In this document: positions 27,147 through 35,445 of the stretch, in pieces | Position numbering within the stretch: position 1 is the stretch's first letter | How the letters are laid out: every line of letters begins with the position of its first letter | NCBI GenBank assembly: GCA_023436065.1 | Contig: JAEZKU010000024.1 | Span: forward strand, 372,001-436,000 | DNA from: Bacillota bacterium | GTDB lineage: Bacteria; Bacillota; Clostridia; Lachnospirales; Lachnospiraceae | DNA length: 64,000 nt | Direction: 5' to 3' | Position numbers and translations under genes: made by a program | Notes under the pieces: generated by a model | What the model was told of the DNA's origin: nothing | What the model saw: only the letters and a program-made list of their open reading frames with translations | The model's database searches: none

Positions 27147-27163
27147 CCGGAAAGCAAGGAATT
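27126..27163. terminator. Terminator overlapping the SGNH gene end
   Basis: A perfect 15-base stem, AATTCCTTGCTTTCC/GGAAAGCAAGGAATT, has an eight-base loop that contains the TAG stop codon of the SGNH gene. The left arm is coding sequence. It also lies just after the acetyltransferase remnant on the other strand. Confidence 0.8.
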
Positions 27164-27172
27164 CCATTAACA

Positions 27173-27592
27173 TTATTCGACTTGGTTGGGATACAGTCGA
27201 AAAGCAGATTCATTGGAAGTAATTACTTCCAGCAGGTATTGCTCCACCTGCTTTTCCTTCAGAAGCTTATGAACAGAATGAAGCATTTCTTTTGTGATAC
27301 CCTGTCTTCTGTAATCAGGCAGCACGGCGGTCCCAAGGTCATATACTGTTGTATTCCCGTTCCAGCTTCTTAGCCCGTTCAACACGAAGCCAACCAGCGA
27401 GTTTCCATCAAAGGCTCCAATTGAAATTTCCGGGTAATATCCTCTTCTCTGAAGCATCTGCTGAAACTTCCACTCAGGTAGCTCTATCTTGACCTGATAA
27501 TCGAAAAATGCATCAACATTAATCCTACTGATACAAACCACGTAGTAAACTGATCTCCTCAGCATATCCGGGCAGCTCGTTCGGTGTCTCAA
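27173..27592 (-). pseudogene. Truncated GNAT acetyltransferase remnant
   Basis: The frame encodes a recognisable GNAT core: AFFDYQVKIELPEWKF, QRRGYYPEISIGAFDG, then the acetyl-CoA motif LPDYRRQGITKEML and VEQYLLEVITSNESAFRLY. In related proteins the chain continues after this point (normally into a GFE-like strand and often a second domain), but here it ends after PNQVE. At the other end the first 25 or so codons lie inside the end of the nfo frame and do not look like GNAT sequence, and there is no ribosome site. I read it as a decayed gene, but a short functional protein started inside nfo is possible. Confidence 0.55.
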
Positions 27593-28352
27593 GGTAAAAA
27601 GGCAAGTCCTTCAACGTCGGATGATTAATAATCCTTGTGATCGCCGGAAGTCCTATGGTGCCCGCTCCGAGCTTTTCATGACGATCCTTGTGACTGCTCA
27701 TTGGATTCTTACTGTCATTCAGATGAATTGCCTTTAGCTTCTCAAGTCCCAGAACCCGGTCAAACTCCTCCAAAACCCCATCCAGATCATTGACGATATC
27801 ATATCCCGCATCATAGACATGGCAGGTATCCAAACAGACTCCCATCTGATCGGAAAGCTGCACTCCATCCAAAATTCTTCGCAGTTCTTCAAAAGTCCTT
27901 CCTACCTCAGTTCCCTTTCCGGCCATGGTTTCTAAAAGGACCGTCGTTGTCCGGTTCTTTGTTAAGATTGCATTGAGGGTGTCGATGATCAGGGCTATCC
28001 CGGCTTCCGGACCCTGTCCGCCATGGCTTCCCGGATGAAAATTATAGTACTGCTTCGGCAGATACTCCATCCGCTCCAAATCGTCCACCATTGTAAGCAG
28101 CGCGAACTCCCTTACTCTTGGATCCTGTGAACAGGGATTGAGGGTATAGGGAGCATGAGCAAGCAAAGTACCGAAGGAATGCTCTTTTACCAGTTCCAGA
28201 AGTCTTCCCACATCCTCCTGATCAATCTGCTTTGCCTTACTGCCACGGGGATTTCGGGTAAAGAACTGAAAGGTATTTGCTCCTATGCTCAATGCTTCCT
28301 TTCCCATAGCATGAAATCCTTTTGATGAGGATAAATGACAGCCCAAAATCAT
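27525..28352 (-). CDS. nfo: Endonuclease IV (AP endonuclease)
   Basis: A 275-residue DNA-repair enzyme that cuts 5' of abasic sites and removes 3' blocking groups. It has the TIM-barrel AP_endonuc_2 pattern: GCHLSSSKG at the start, NFHPGSHGG with metal-binding His residues, LLETMAGKGTEVG with Glu, CLDTCHVYDAGYD, HLNDSKNPMSSHKDRHE. All expected zinc-ligand motifs are present. AAGGAGGG precedes the ATG. Its end overlaps the GNAT remnant. It is downstream of a VOC gene by about 50 bases. Confidence 0.95.
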   Translation of the reverse strand: MILGCHLSSSKGFHAMGKEALSIGANTFQFFTRNPRGSKAKQIDQEDVGRLLELVKEHSFGTLLAHAPYTLNPCSQDPRVREFALLTMVDDLERMEYLPKQYYNFHPGSHGGQGPEAGIALIIDTLNAILTKNRTTTVLLETMAGKGTEVGRTFEELRRILDGVQLSDQMGVCLDTCHVYDAGYDIVNDLDGVLEEFDRVLGLEKLKAIHLNDSKNPMSSHKDRHEKLGAGTIGLPAITRIINHPTLKDLPFYLETPNELPGYAEEISLLRGLYQ

Positions 28353-28403
28353 TGTTCATCCCTCCTTCCGGCTGTAATATTGTCGAAATGTAATTGCTTC
28401 TGA

Positions 28404-28853
28404 TTATTTACTCCAGCTTTGCAGTTCCACTGTATTTCCTTCCGGATCCCTGGTATATACAAAGGTTGCCTTACGACCATCTTCATACTCAGCATGAACG
28501 AGCTCTCCCACCATAATGCCTCCGTAAGCCAACACTTTCTCCATTGTTTTCTCCACATCGTCCACTTCAAAAGCAATATGTGCAAAACCGTAGGAATTAA
28601 TGGGGCGTTGTCGCTCTCCCTCCATATTCTCATAAGAGAATATTTCAAGTGTCGGATGTCCTTCTTCGTAACCGGGAAGGCATAAATGTTCCCCCACAAT
28701 GTGTGCATTTTGAATACCTGTCATACGATCCAACCAGGCTCCGCTCAGATTCCTTGTTTCACCGATACTGCGGCAATCAAATACCTGTTTATAGAATTCG
28801 ATCAACTGTTCAGGATCCTTTGCAATAATATTGGTATGGACATAACGAGTCAT
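28404..28853 (-). CDS. VOC/glyoxalase-family protein
   Basis: A 149-residue single-subunit VOC protein. It opens with YVHTNIIAKDPEQLIEFY, has the central HPTLEIFSYEN with a metal-type Glu, GFAHIAFEVDDV with a metal-type His, and ends with YTRDPEGNTVELQSW. This is close to lactoylglutathione lyase-like proteins, but glutathione is unlikely in this organism type, so substrate is unknown. GGGGGAGA precedes the ATG. It is 19 bases after the MFS exporter gene, probably one operon with it. Confidence 0.88.
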   Translation of the reverse strand: MTRYVHTNIIAKDPEQLIEFYKQVFDCRSIGETRNLSGAWLDRMTGIQNAHIVGEHLCLPGYEEGHPTLEIFSYENMEGERQRPINSYGFAHIAFEVDDVEKTMEKVLAYGGIMVGELVHAEYEDGRKATFVYTRDPEGNTVELQSWSK

Positions 28854-28872
28854 ATCTCTCCCCCTTTTCTTA

Positions 28873-30288
28873 TCATTTTCTCCGTTTTTTATTCATCAGC
28901 CTTACCAAGGTCAACACAGCTCCGAAAAGCGAGATCCCTCCGGCTGTGAGGTATACTGCCTTCATTCCATAAAGAAAGGCATCACTTCGTCCCTCCACGT
29001 AATCCGTGACACGATATCCGATTTTTACACTCATCATGCTGTATAACAGAGTTGTAGCCAGGGCGATACCACAAACCATTCCGAGATTTCTGACCAATGC
29101 ATTGATACTTCCGGCTACTCCTAGCTTGTCTCTGGATACCGTTGACATGATCAGTGAATTATTCGGAGATTGGAAGATGCCCATACCGACAGACATAGTA
29201 CCGATGAATAAAACCATAGCGGGTAAAGCCGAATTCTCGCTCAGGAAAGACATCAGGAACAATCCCGTACTGGTTAATACCAGCCCCAGGAAAGTCAGCA
29301 GCTCCGATCCTATTTTGTCCGATAAATGTCCGCTTGCCGGTGCAACTACTGACATGATCAGTGGATAAATCATAAGTATTATACCTGCATACTGCGGTGA
29401 ATAAGCCATCACATACTGAAGATAAAAAGGCAGTATAATATTGTTACAGAATATCGCTACAAAGGATATGAATCCACAGAAGATACTGAGCGAAAATAAT
29501 GTATTCTTAAATATCTGCAGCTGAATCATAGGATTTTCACGTTTCCGTTCAACGATGAAGAACACAAGAAAAGAAACCGCAGACAGAATAAATCCCGATA
29601 CGATCAAGGGGTCAGTAAACCCTCTGTTTAAACCTTCATTCATGGCTGAGAACAAGAAAACGATAGCCGCCAGAAACAATGCAGCTCCCAGACCATCAAA
29701 CCTCCCTACGGCTTCTTTACGCCCCTTCGGTAGCAGCTTAATGCATAAAATTAGGGTTACCAGCCCGATCGGCACATTTATTAAGAAAATGTATTCCCAG
29801 CTTAACGCTCCTACGATCAGACCACCAAGTCCCGGCCCTACCAGAGACCCCAGTGCTACGGCAGTACCGTTAAAGCCGAGTGCTTTACCTCGTTCGTTTG
29901 GTGGAAAGGTCTCCGCAATGATTCCCTGGTTATTGGCCATGGTGCCCGCCGCTCCGATTGCCTGAATAATTCTTGCCAGGATCAGAAATACAAAGGAATG
30001 CGTCAGACCACATAGCAGGGAGCCAAGTGTAAAGATGCCCAGGCCAATCGTAAATATCTTTGTTTTTCCAAGGATATCACCCAATCTTCCAAATATCAGT
30101 ACTGTACCTGCTATGACGATCAAATAACAGGTTGCGACCAATTGTATATTTGCTGTCGTGACACCCAGAACCTGAGCCATTCTGGGCAATGCTACATTTA
30201 CTATACTGCCGTCCAGGGTCGCCATAAAAGTTGCTAAAATCACAATTACCAAGATTGTCCATTTCTTTTTTTTCGTTGTACTTTCCAT
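28873..30288 (-). CDS. MFS drug exporter, EmrB/QacA (14-helix) type
   Basis: A 471-residue multidrug-type exporter of the DHA2 family. It shows about 14 hydrophobic segments, the motif C LDGSIVNVALPRM in helix 1, RLGDILGKTKIF (motif A) and IQAIGAAGTMANNQGI (motif C-like). I start at the ATG preceded by GAGAGG seven bases upstream; the longer frame start has no ribosome site and its extra codons look noncoding. It heads a probable operon with the VOC gene. The drug or metabolite exported is unknown. Confidence 0.9.
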   Translation of the reverse strand: MESTTKKKKWTILVIVILATFMATLDGSIVNVALPRMAQVLGVTTANIQLVATCYLIVIAGTVLIFGRLGDILGKTKIFTIGLGIFTLGSLLCGLTHSFVFLILARIIQAIGAAGTMANNQGIIAETFPPNERGKALGFNGTAVALGSLVGPGLGGLIVGALSWEYIFLINVPIGLVTLILCIKLLPKGRKEAVGRFDGLGAALFLAAIVFLFSAMNEGLNRGFTDPLIVSGFILSAVSFLVFFIVERKRENPMIQLQIFKNTLFSLSIFCGFISFVAIFCNNIILPFYLQYVMAYSPQYAGIILMIYPLIMSVVAPASGHLSDKIGSELLTFLGLVLTSTGLFLMSFLSENSALPAMVLFIGTMSVGMGIFQSPNNSLIMSTVSRDKLGVAGSINALVRNLGMVCGIALATTLLYSMMSVKIGYRVTDYVEGRSDAFLYGMKAVYLTAGGISLFGAVLTLVRLMNKKRRK

Positions 30289-30642
30289 AGTTACCTCTCG
30301 TTGTATGAGGTTTGCGCCATATTCATTACTTCGGTAGCACCGGCACAAACACTGTGTCATCGTTGTTAGTTGTATCTATACACATAATTGTTTTTGTTAC
30401 ATGATTATCATTTCCATTATTTGATAAACTAACAGACAATATTGTAACAATCCTCGGTTGTCTAGTCAAACTCAATTTTTTAAGTTATTTTTTATTATGA
30501 TACCAGTTAGTGTATTAATAATTTATTGATTAAATCATGAAATATGGCTATAATTAAGAATAACATGTCAATTTTTGCGAAGAAATAATTAGACAAAAGA
30601 AATATAATAGTTAGTATCAAAAAAATTAGTATGGAGAATATT
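30289..30642. other. 354-base divergent intergenic region
   Basis: This AT-rich gap separates the leftward exporter and the rightward GH43 gene. I see no gene, strong hairpin or clear consensus promoter pair in it, though both genes must be transcribed from here. Confidence 0.6.
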
Positions 30643-31626
30643 ATGGAAAAAGATATGAACAAGAATCAACCATTAGTAACACATATTTACACTGCAGATC
30701 CGTCAGCGCATGTTTTTGAAGGTAAGATTTATATTTATCCTTCCCATGATTTAGATCATAATGGACCTGATAATGACAACGGTGATCAATATAGGATGGA
30801 GGATTATCATGTACTTTCCATGGATGATACCTCATCACCCTGCGTTGATCATGGAGAAGTTCTTCACATGAAGGATGTTCCCTGGGTAAGCAAGCAGATG
30901 TGGGCACCTGATGCTATGTATAAGAATGGAACCTATTATCTTTTCTTCCCCGCAAGGGACAAGGAAGGCATCTTCCGTATCGGTGTTGCCACAGGAAAGA
31001 GCCCGGCAGGTCCTTTCACTGCCGAACCGGATTATATACCCGGAAGCTTCAGTATCGATCCGGCCGTCTACATGGATGATGACGGAAAAGCCTATATTTA
31101 TTTTGGCGGTTTATGGGGCGGTCAATTAGAGAAATGGCAAACCGGAAGCTTTGTTGAGAATGCTGAAGGTCCCAAAGGAAATGAACCGGCTTTAGGTCCC
31201 ATGTGTGCGGAATTAAGTGACGATCTTCTTTCCTTCAAGGCTAAGCCACAGGAAATAAAGATACTTGACGAGAACGGCAACCCTCTTACCGCAGGAGATG
31301 AAGAGAGAAGATATTTTGAAGGTCCCTGGATGCATAAATACAATGATACCTATTACCTTTCCTATTCCACAGGTAGTACTCATTATCTCGTTTATGCTAC
31401 CAGCAAGGATCCGAAGGGCCCCTTCACCTATCGCGGAAGAATTCTGGAGCCCGTAATCGGCTGGACTACCCATCATTCCATTATTCAATTCCAGGATAAA
31501 TGGTATCTGTTCTATCATGACAGCTCTCTCTCCGGTGGCGTGAATCATAAGCGTTGCGTAAAGTATACAGAGCTGAAGTATAATGAAGATGGCACAATCC
31601 AGACCATCAAGCCTTACGAACAATAA
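30643..31626 (+). CDS. Intracellular GH43 glycosidase (xylosidase/arabinofuranosidase type)
   Basis: A 327-residue five-bladed beta-propeller glycosidase without signal peptide, so it acts on imported oligosaccharides. The three acidic residues fit GH43: the base Asp in YTADPSAHVF, the modulating Asp in SIDPAVYMDDDG and the acid Glu in YFEGPWMHKY. I prefer the second ATG because GGAG, which lies within the longer reading, is six bases before it. It is monocistronic with a strong terminator. Probable products are xylose or arabinose, which would feed phosphoketolase. The exact linkage cannot be read from sequence. Confidence 0.9.
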   Translation: MEKDMNKNQPLVTHIYTADPSAHVFEGKIYIYPSHDLDHNGPDNDNGDQYRMEDYHVLSMDDTSSPCVDHGEVLHMKDVPWVSKQMWAPDAMYKNGTYYLFFPARDKEGIFRIGVATGKSPAGPFTAEPDYIPGSFSIDPAVYMDDDGKAYIYFGGLWGGQLEKWQTGSFVENAEGPKGNEPALGPMCAELSDDLLSFKAKPQEIKILDENGNPLTAGDEERRYFEGPWMHKYNDTYYLSYSTGSTHYLVYATSKDPKGPFTYRGRILEPVIGWTTHHSIIQFQDKWYLFYHDSSLSGGVNHKRCVKYTELKYNEDGTIQTIKPYEQ

Positions 31627-31643
31627 TCCTTGATACGTAATAG

Positions 31644-31688
31644 AATCGAGGAGGAAATTTCTCTGATTAAGAAATTTCCTCCTCGATT
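31644..31688. terminator. Strong bidirectional terminator
   Basis: A perfect 18-base stem, AATCGAGGAGGAAATTTC/GAAATTTCCTCCTCGATT, with a nine-base loop and T-rich flank, lies between the converging GH43 and Gfo/Idh genes. Confidence 0.88.
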
Positions 31689-31696
31689 TATTTCTT

Positions 31697-32671
31697 CTAT
31701 TCTTCTGTATATCCCATGCTTCTTAATATTCTGTCTATGGTGCGGGCATTCTTCAAGGAAAACTCATGACTGACATGAGGCTTGTCACCACTGAGGATAC
31801 AGTTCGTAAGCTGTTCGATTTCCAACTGATAATTATTCGGAACCTCCAATGTAATCTCCTGTTTTACACCGTTCTTATGAACATAATAGCTTACTGTTCC
31901 GTCAACATTAAATGGAATAGGAGCTTCTATCGTTCCCTCACTTCCATGGATGAAATAACGGTCAGATCTCTGGGGCGAACACATACCGGTAACAATAGAA
32001 GCCCTACAGCCACTCGAAAATTCAAGATAGGCCATCGTATATTCATCAATCCTTTTATCAGTAAACTTGGCAAGAGCTTTCACATTAGTCGGCTCTTCCT
32101 CCACCATCGTCAGTATTAAGCTGATATTATAACAGCCCAAATCATATATGGCTCCGCCTAAAGTCTCTCTTTGCATTCTGATGTCATCCTCCGCCGGACG
32201 AGGTGTTAAGAAGGTAGTCTCTATAAAAGAGGGTTTCCCGATTATTCCGGAATCAAGAGCTGCCTTGACAGACTTTACCGCAGAACTGTGCAGGTATGCG
32301 AATGCTTCCATAAAATACACACCGGCCGCATCGCAAGCCTCTATCATCTCCTTGACATCTTCTGCTGTTCCTGTCAAAGGCTTTTCACATAAGACATGCT
32401 TTTTCATGGCTGCCGCCTTCAGTACCCACTCCTTATGAAGATGATTGGGCAGCGGTATATAAACCGCCTCAAGCTCCTCGTCATCAAGCATTTGCTCGTA
32501 GCTGCCATATGCCTTCTCAAACCCGAAGAGCTTCTTAAATTCCTCCGCTTTTTCCATACTTCTTCCTGCGACCGCATATAAAGTGCAGTGATCAGCCTGG
32601 CGAAGAGCAGGAATCGTATAGTTCTTCGCGATGTTAGCAGTGCCAAGGATACCCCATTTTACATTTCTCAT
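31697..32671 (-). CDS. Gfo/Idh/MocA-family NAD(P)-dependent oxidoreductase
   Basis: A 324-residue sugar or polyol dehydrogenase. The N-terminal Rossmann motif is WGILGTANIAKN, followed by the family lysine motif HVLCEKPLTG, and the C-terminal domain contains GGAIYDLGCYNI with the usual catalytic-region residues. The start is the fourth codon of the longest frame, where AAAGG sits nine bases upstream. It is monocistronic and convergent with GH43. It may act on a pentose, hexose or inositol; 1,5-anhydro sugars are another option. Confidence 0.9.
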   Translation of the reverse strand: MRNVKWGILGTANIAKNYTIPALRQADHCTLYAVAGRSMEKAEEFKKLFGFEKAYGSYEQMLDDEELEAVYIPLPNHLHKEWVLKAAAMKKHVLCEKPLTGTAEDVKEMIEACDAAGVYFMEAFAYLHSSAVKSVKAALDSGIIGKPSFIETTFLTPRPAEDDIRMQRETLGGAIYDLGCYNISLILTMVEEEPTNVKALAKFTDKRIDEYTMAYLEFSSGCRASIVTGMCSPQRSDRYFIHGSEGTIEAPIPFNVDGTVSYYVHKNGVKQEITLEVPNNYQLEIEQLTNCILSGDKPHVSHEFSLKNARTIDRILRSMGYTEE

Positions 32672-32937
32672 AGTTTTCATCCTTTCTATCCATAGGTCAT
32701 TGAACTAAAATACAGTAAAGTATGCTACTTATATTAAACTCTAATCTTCCCGATGCGTCAACAGATCCTTTCAGACTTTGAACTAATCATGACAAAGTTC
32801 ATAAGCGAATCTATCCGTAAAGAACACAAAATGATAGGATTTTTTCATGAAATCCGTGTATGATCGATCTATCACAATTATGCAATCGTAGTACATTTAA
32901 AACACTCTGAAATACAGAGTAACAGAAAGGATGATTC

Positions 32938-34053
32938 ATGATGCAAAAGGTTAAAACAGCTTATTTTGAACTGGAGGGAACTCACTATGAGATTGGCAGA
33001 CAGATGGCCGCCTTTCTGGGTAAGGAAGCACTTCATGCTGCCCCGTTTGAGCATCTTACCGATGCCGACATTGATCAGGCACTTGAATTATATGACACCT
33101 TTTGTCCCGGTCTTACTGAGGAATTAAGGGGCTTCTCTGAGGCAAGTGGAATACCTCTTCGCGATAACATCTATACCTGGATGACTTATCTTGTTCCCAG
33201 ATGCTCCTCTGTCGCTCTGCTTCCGCCGCATACCGAGAATGGTCATACTATTCTTGCCCGCAATTATGAGTTTGGTATAGACGAAGAAGATTTCCATATC
33301 TATCGGATTGCACCACAGGGTAAGTATGCCCATATAGGCGGTTCGATCATCGAGTTTGGTAGAAGTGAAGGTATCAACGAATGCGGTCTGGCTGTCTCTA
33401 TGTCCTCCTGTGGTTTCCCGGTTAGTAATATCCCTGCCATGAGAGCACCTGCTATCAGGGGTCTCAATTTCTTTGCAGTGCTTCGCACTCTTCTAGAGAA
33501 TTGTAAGGATGTGTCAGAAGCTCTTAAGATGGTGAAAGAGATGCCGATTGCCTATAATATTAATCTCATGTTAGCTGACCGAAGCCAAAGAATTGCTTTG
33601 GTGGAAACGATGAATGGAGACATGGCTGTCCGTACCGCCGGTGATGAGAAGGAGCCCTCCTTCTTATGTGCAACCAATCATATCGCGATTGAAGCCTTCC
33701 AGAATCGGGAACCCATGGCGATGCGTAATTCACTGGTTCGCTATGATACCCTCAGAAGGTTCGTACACTCCTCAGATAAATTGTCTGAACAGCAAATTAA
33801 GGACTTTCTTTTGACCAAATACCCTGATGGTATGACTGCATGGCATTATAGTGATTGGTTTGGAACAGTCAAATCAGTCGTGATGGATGTGGATGAAGGA
33901 CGCTTCTCTTTTTGCTGGGGCGGCCGTCCGGAAAACGGCTGGGAGGATTATTATGTAGATCAAAAGCTTGGAAACCGCAGTAGAGAAATAGAAGTACAGA
34001 ATGAACCCGGTAACAAAGAATTTTATGAATTTATCCCGCTTACCCAGAATTAG
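32938..34053 (+). CDS. C45/acyltransferase-like Ntn amidohydrolase
   Basis: A 371-residue protein resembling the acyl-CoA:6-aminopenicillanate acyltransferase / C45 peptidase family. The N-terminal LEGTHYEIGRQMA is the usual opening, and VPRCSSVAL places Cys89 as the likely nucleophile exposed by self-cleavage, followed by GHTILARNYEF and SEGINECGLAVSMSS. The protein lacks a signal peptide. It probably cleaves an amide bond such as an N-acyl amino acid or a beta-lactam-like compound; the natural substrate is unknown. An AAAGGA site precedes tandem ATGs, so the start may be one codon later. Confidence 0.85.
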   Translation: MMQKVKTAYFELEGTHYEIGRQMAAFLGKEALHAAPFEHLTDADIDQALELYDTFCPGLTEELRGFSEASGIPLRDNIYTWMTYLVPRCSSVALLPPHTENGHTILARNYEFGIDEEDFHIYRIAPQGKYAHIGGSIIEFGRSEGINECGLAVSMSSCGFPVSNIPAMRAPAIRGLNFFAVLRTLLENCKDVSEALKMVKEMPIAYNINLMLADRSQRIALVETMNGDMAVRTAGDEKEPSFLCATNHIAIEAFQNREPMAMRNSLVRYDTLRRFVHSSDKLSEQQIKDFLLTKYPDGMTAWHYSDWFGTVKSVVMDVDEGRFSFCWGGRPENGWEDYYVDQKLGNRSREIEVQNEPGNKEFYEFIPLTQN

Positions 34054-34144
34054 TATACTTAGGCATCCTAGGAAAAGCTTCTAAGATGACCATTCGTTAT
34101 GTGACAGCTTAAGAATCTTCCCGCAGGAATAAGAAAGCAATGAC

Positions 34145-34185
34145 AAAGCCAGGAAAAAGGAATTAACCCTCTCTTTCCTGGCTTT
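34145..34185. terminator. Bidirectional terminator
   Basis: AAAGCCAGGAAA pairs perfectly with TTTCCTGGCTTT across a 17-base loop, between the converging amidohydrolase and cysteine desulfurase genes. Confidence 0.8.
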
Positions 34186-34194
34186 AATAAATCA

Positions 34195-35445
34195 TTAATT
34201 GTAAAGCTTCACTATCTTTAATATGGAATTCGCCAAGGTATCTACCTCATCACTTGTATTATATATTCCCAGAGAAGCGCGAACGGAACTGTTTAATCCA
34301 TATCTTCTAAGGACAGGCTGAGCACAATGGTGCCCCGCCCGGACTGCGATTCCCTCCCGATTCAGATAATCTCCTACCCCCTCCGGAGATACGCCATCGA
34401 CGATAAAAGATAATGCACTGATCTTATCCTGTGCAGTTCCGATTAGATGTATATGAGGTATCTCATTGAGTCTTTCCATAGCATAAGCCGTTAGCTGCCT
34501 TTCATGTTCTTCCACTTTCTCCATGCCAACTCTGTTCAGATAATCCACTGCTGCTCCCAGACCTATGGCATCAGCGATATTCCCGGTCCCTGCTTCGAAT
34601 TTATAGGGTAAGTGATTATATGTGGTATGAGTGAAGGTGACATTACTGATCATCCCGCCGCCTCTCTGCCAGGGTGGCATCTGTTCCAGAATCACCCTCT
34701 TCCCATATAGAATACCAATCCCTGTCGGCCCGTACATCTTATGCCCCGATAACACATAAAAGTCTGCATCAAGCTGCCTTACATCAATCGGCATATGAGG
34801 GACTGCCTGTGCTCCGTCAATCACGGTAAAGGCGCCATAAGCATGTGCCATCCTGACCATGATTTCTATCGGATTTACTGTCCCGAGAACATTGGATACC
34901 TGTGTAATCCCAACAATTCTGGTCCGAGGTGTGAGCAGCTTTTCATATTCCTCCAGAATCACCTCACCCCTGTCATTGATGGGTATGACCTTGATGATGG
35001 CACCTTTATCCTGCTGCAGCTTCTGCCAGGGTACTATATTGGCATGATGCTCCATCTCGGTCAGAAGAATTTCATCACCCTCTTGCAGGATCATCGGACC
35101 GAGGCTTTCTGCGATCAGGTTAATCGCCTCTGTCGTCCCGCGGGTGAAGATGATTTCTTCTGAGAAAGCAGCTTTGATAAAATCCCTTACCTTATCCCTT
35201 GCAGCTTCATATGCGTCGGTTGCAAGATTTGCCAGGGTATGAGCTCCCCGATGAATGTTGGAATTGTATTGGCGATAATATCGGTCCAGTGTTTGAATAA
35301 CCTCAAGCGGTTTCTGTGTCGTTGCACCATTATCCAACCAGATCAGAGTATTTCCATTTACCCTTCTATGCAGGATTGGAAAATCCTTTCGAATTGAATG
35401 AACATCAAAGCTTCTATTCCAAGGGGGAGAAGAATCAATAATCAT
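34195..35445 (-). CDS. sufS: SufS-type cysteine desulfurase, probable encapsulin cargo
   Basis: A 416-residue PLP enzyme that converts cysteine to alanine and an enzyme-bound persulfide. Motifs: TEMEHHANIVPW (PLP-stacking His), VIDGAQAVPH, SGHKMYGPTG with PLP Lys236, and RAGHHCAQP with active-site Cys374, all type II. Homology begins at FDVHSIRKDFPIL, leaving an N-terminal extension of about 12 residues (MIIDSSPPWNRS). The ATG lies within the end of the encapsulin frame (11-base overlap) with GAGG 12 bases upstream; a TTG four codons earlier abuts that site and is less likely. Known Family 2A encapsulins package such desulfurases through long disordered N-termini, so the short one here is notable. 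No sufU or sufBCD is adjacent. Confidence 0.93.
   Translation of the reverse strand: MIIDSSPPWNRSFDVHSIRKDFPILHRRVNGNTLIWLDNGATTQKPLEVIQTLDRYYRQYNSNIHRGAHTLANLATDAYEAARDKVRDFIKAAFSEEIIFTRGTTEAINLIAESLGPMILQEGDEILLTEMEHHANIVPWQKLQQDKGAIIKVIPINDRGEVILEEYEKLLTPRTRIVGITQVSNVLGTVNPIEIMVRMAHAYGAFTVIDGAQAVPHMPIDVRQLDADFYVLSGHKMYGPTGIGILYGKRVILEQMPPWQRGGGMISNVTFTHTTYNHLPYKFEAGTGNIADAIGLGAAVDYLNRVGMEKVEEHERQLTAYAMERLNEIPHIHLIGTAQDKISALSFIVDGVSPEGVGDYLNREGIAVRAGHHCAQPVLRRYGLNSSVRASLGIYNTSDEVDTLANSILKIVKLYN

Noticed and set aside
28349..28708. 119-codon frame overlapping the VOC gene at 28404-28853
   Set aside because: It is an out-of-frame reading of the same strand; the VOC frame has clear family motifs and a ribosome site.
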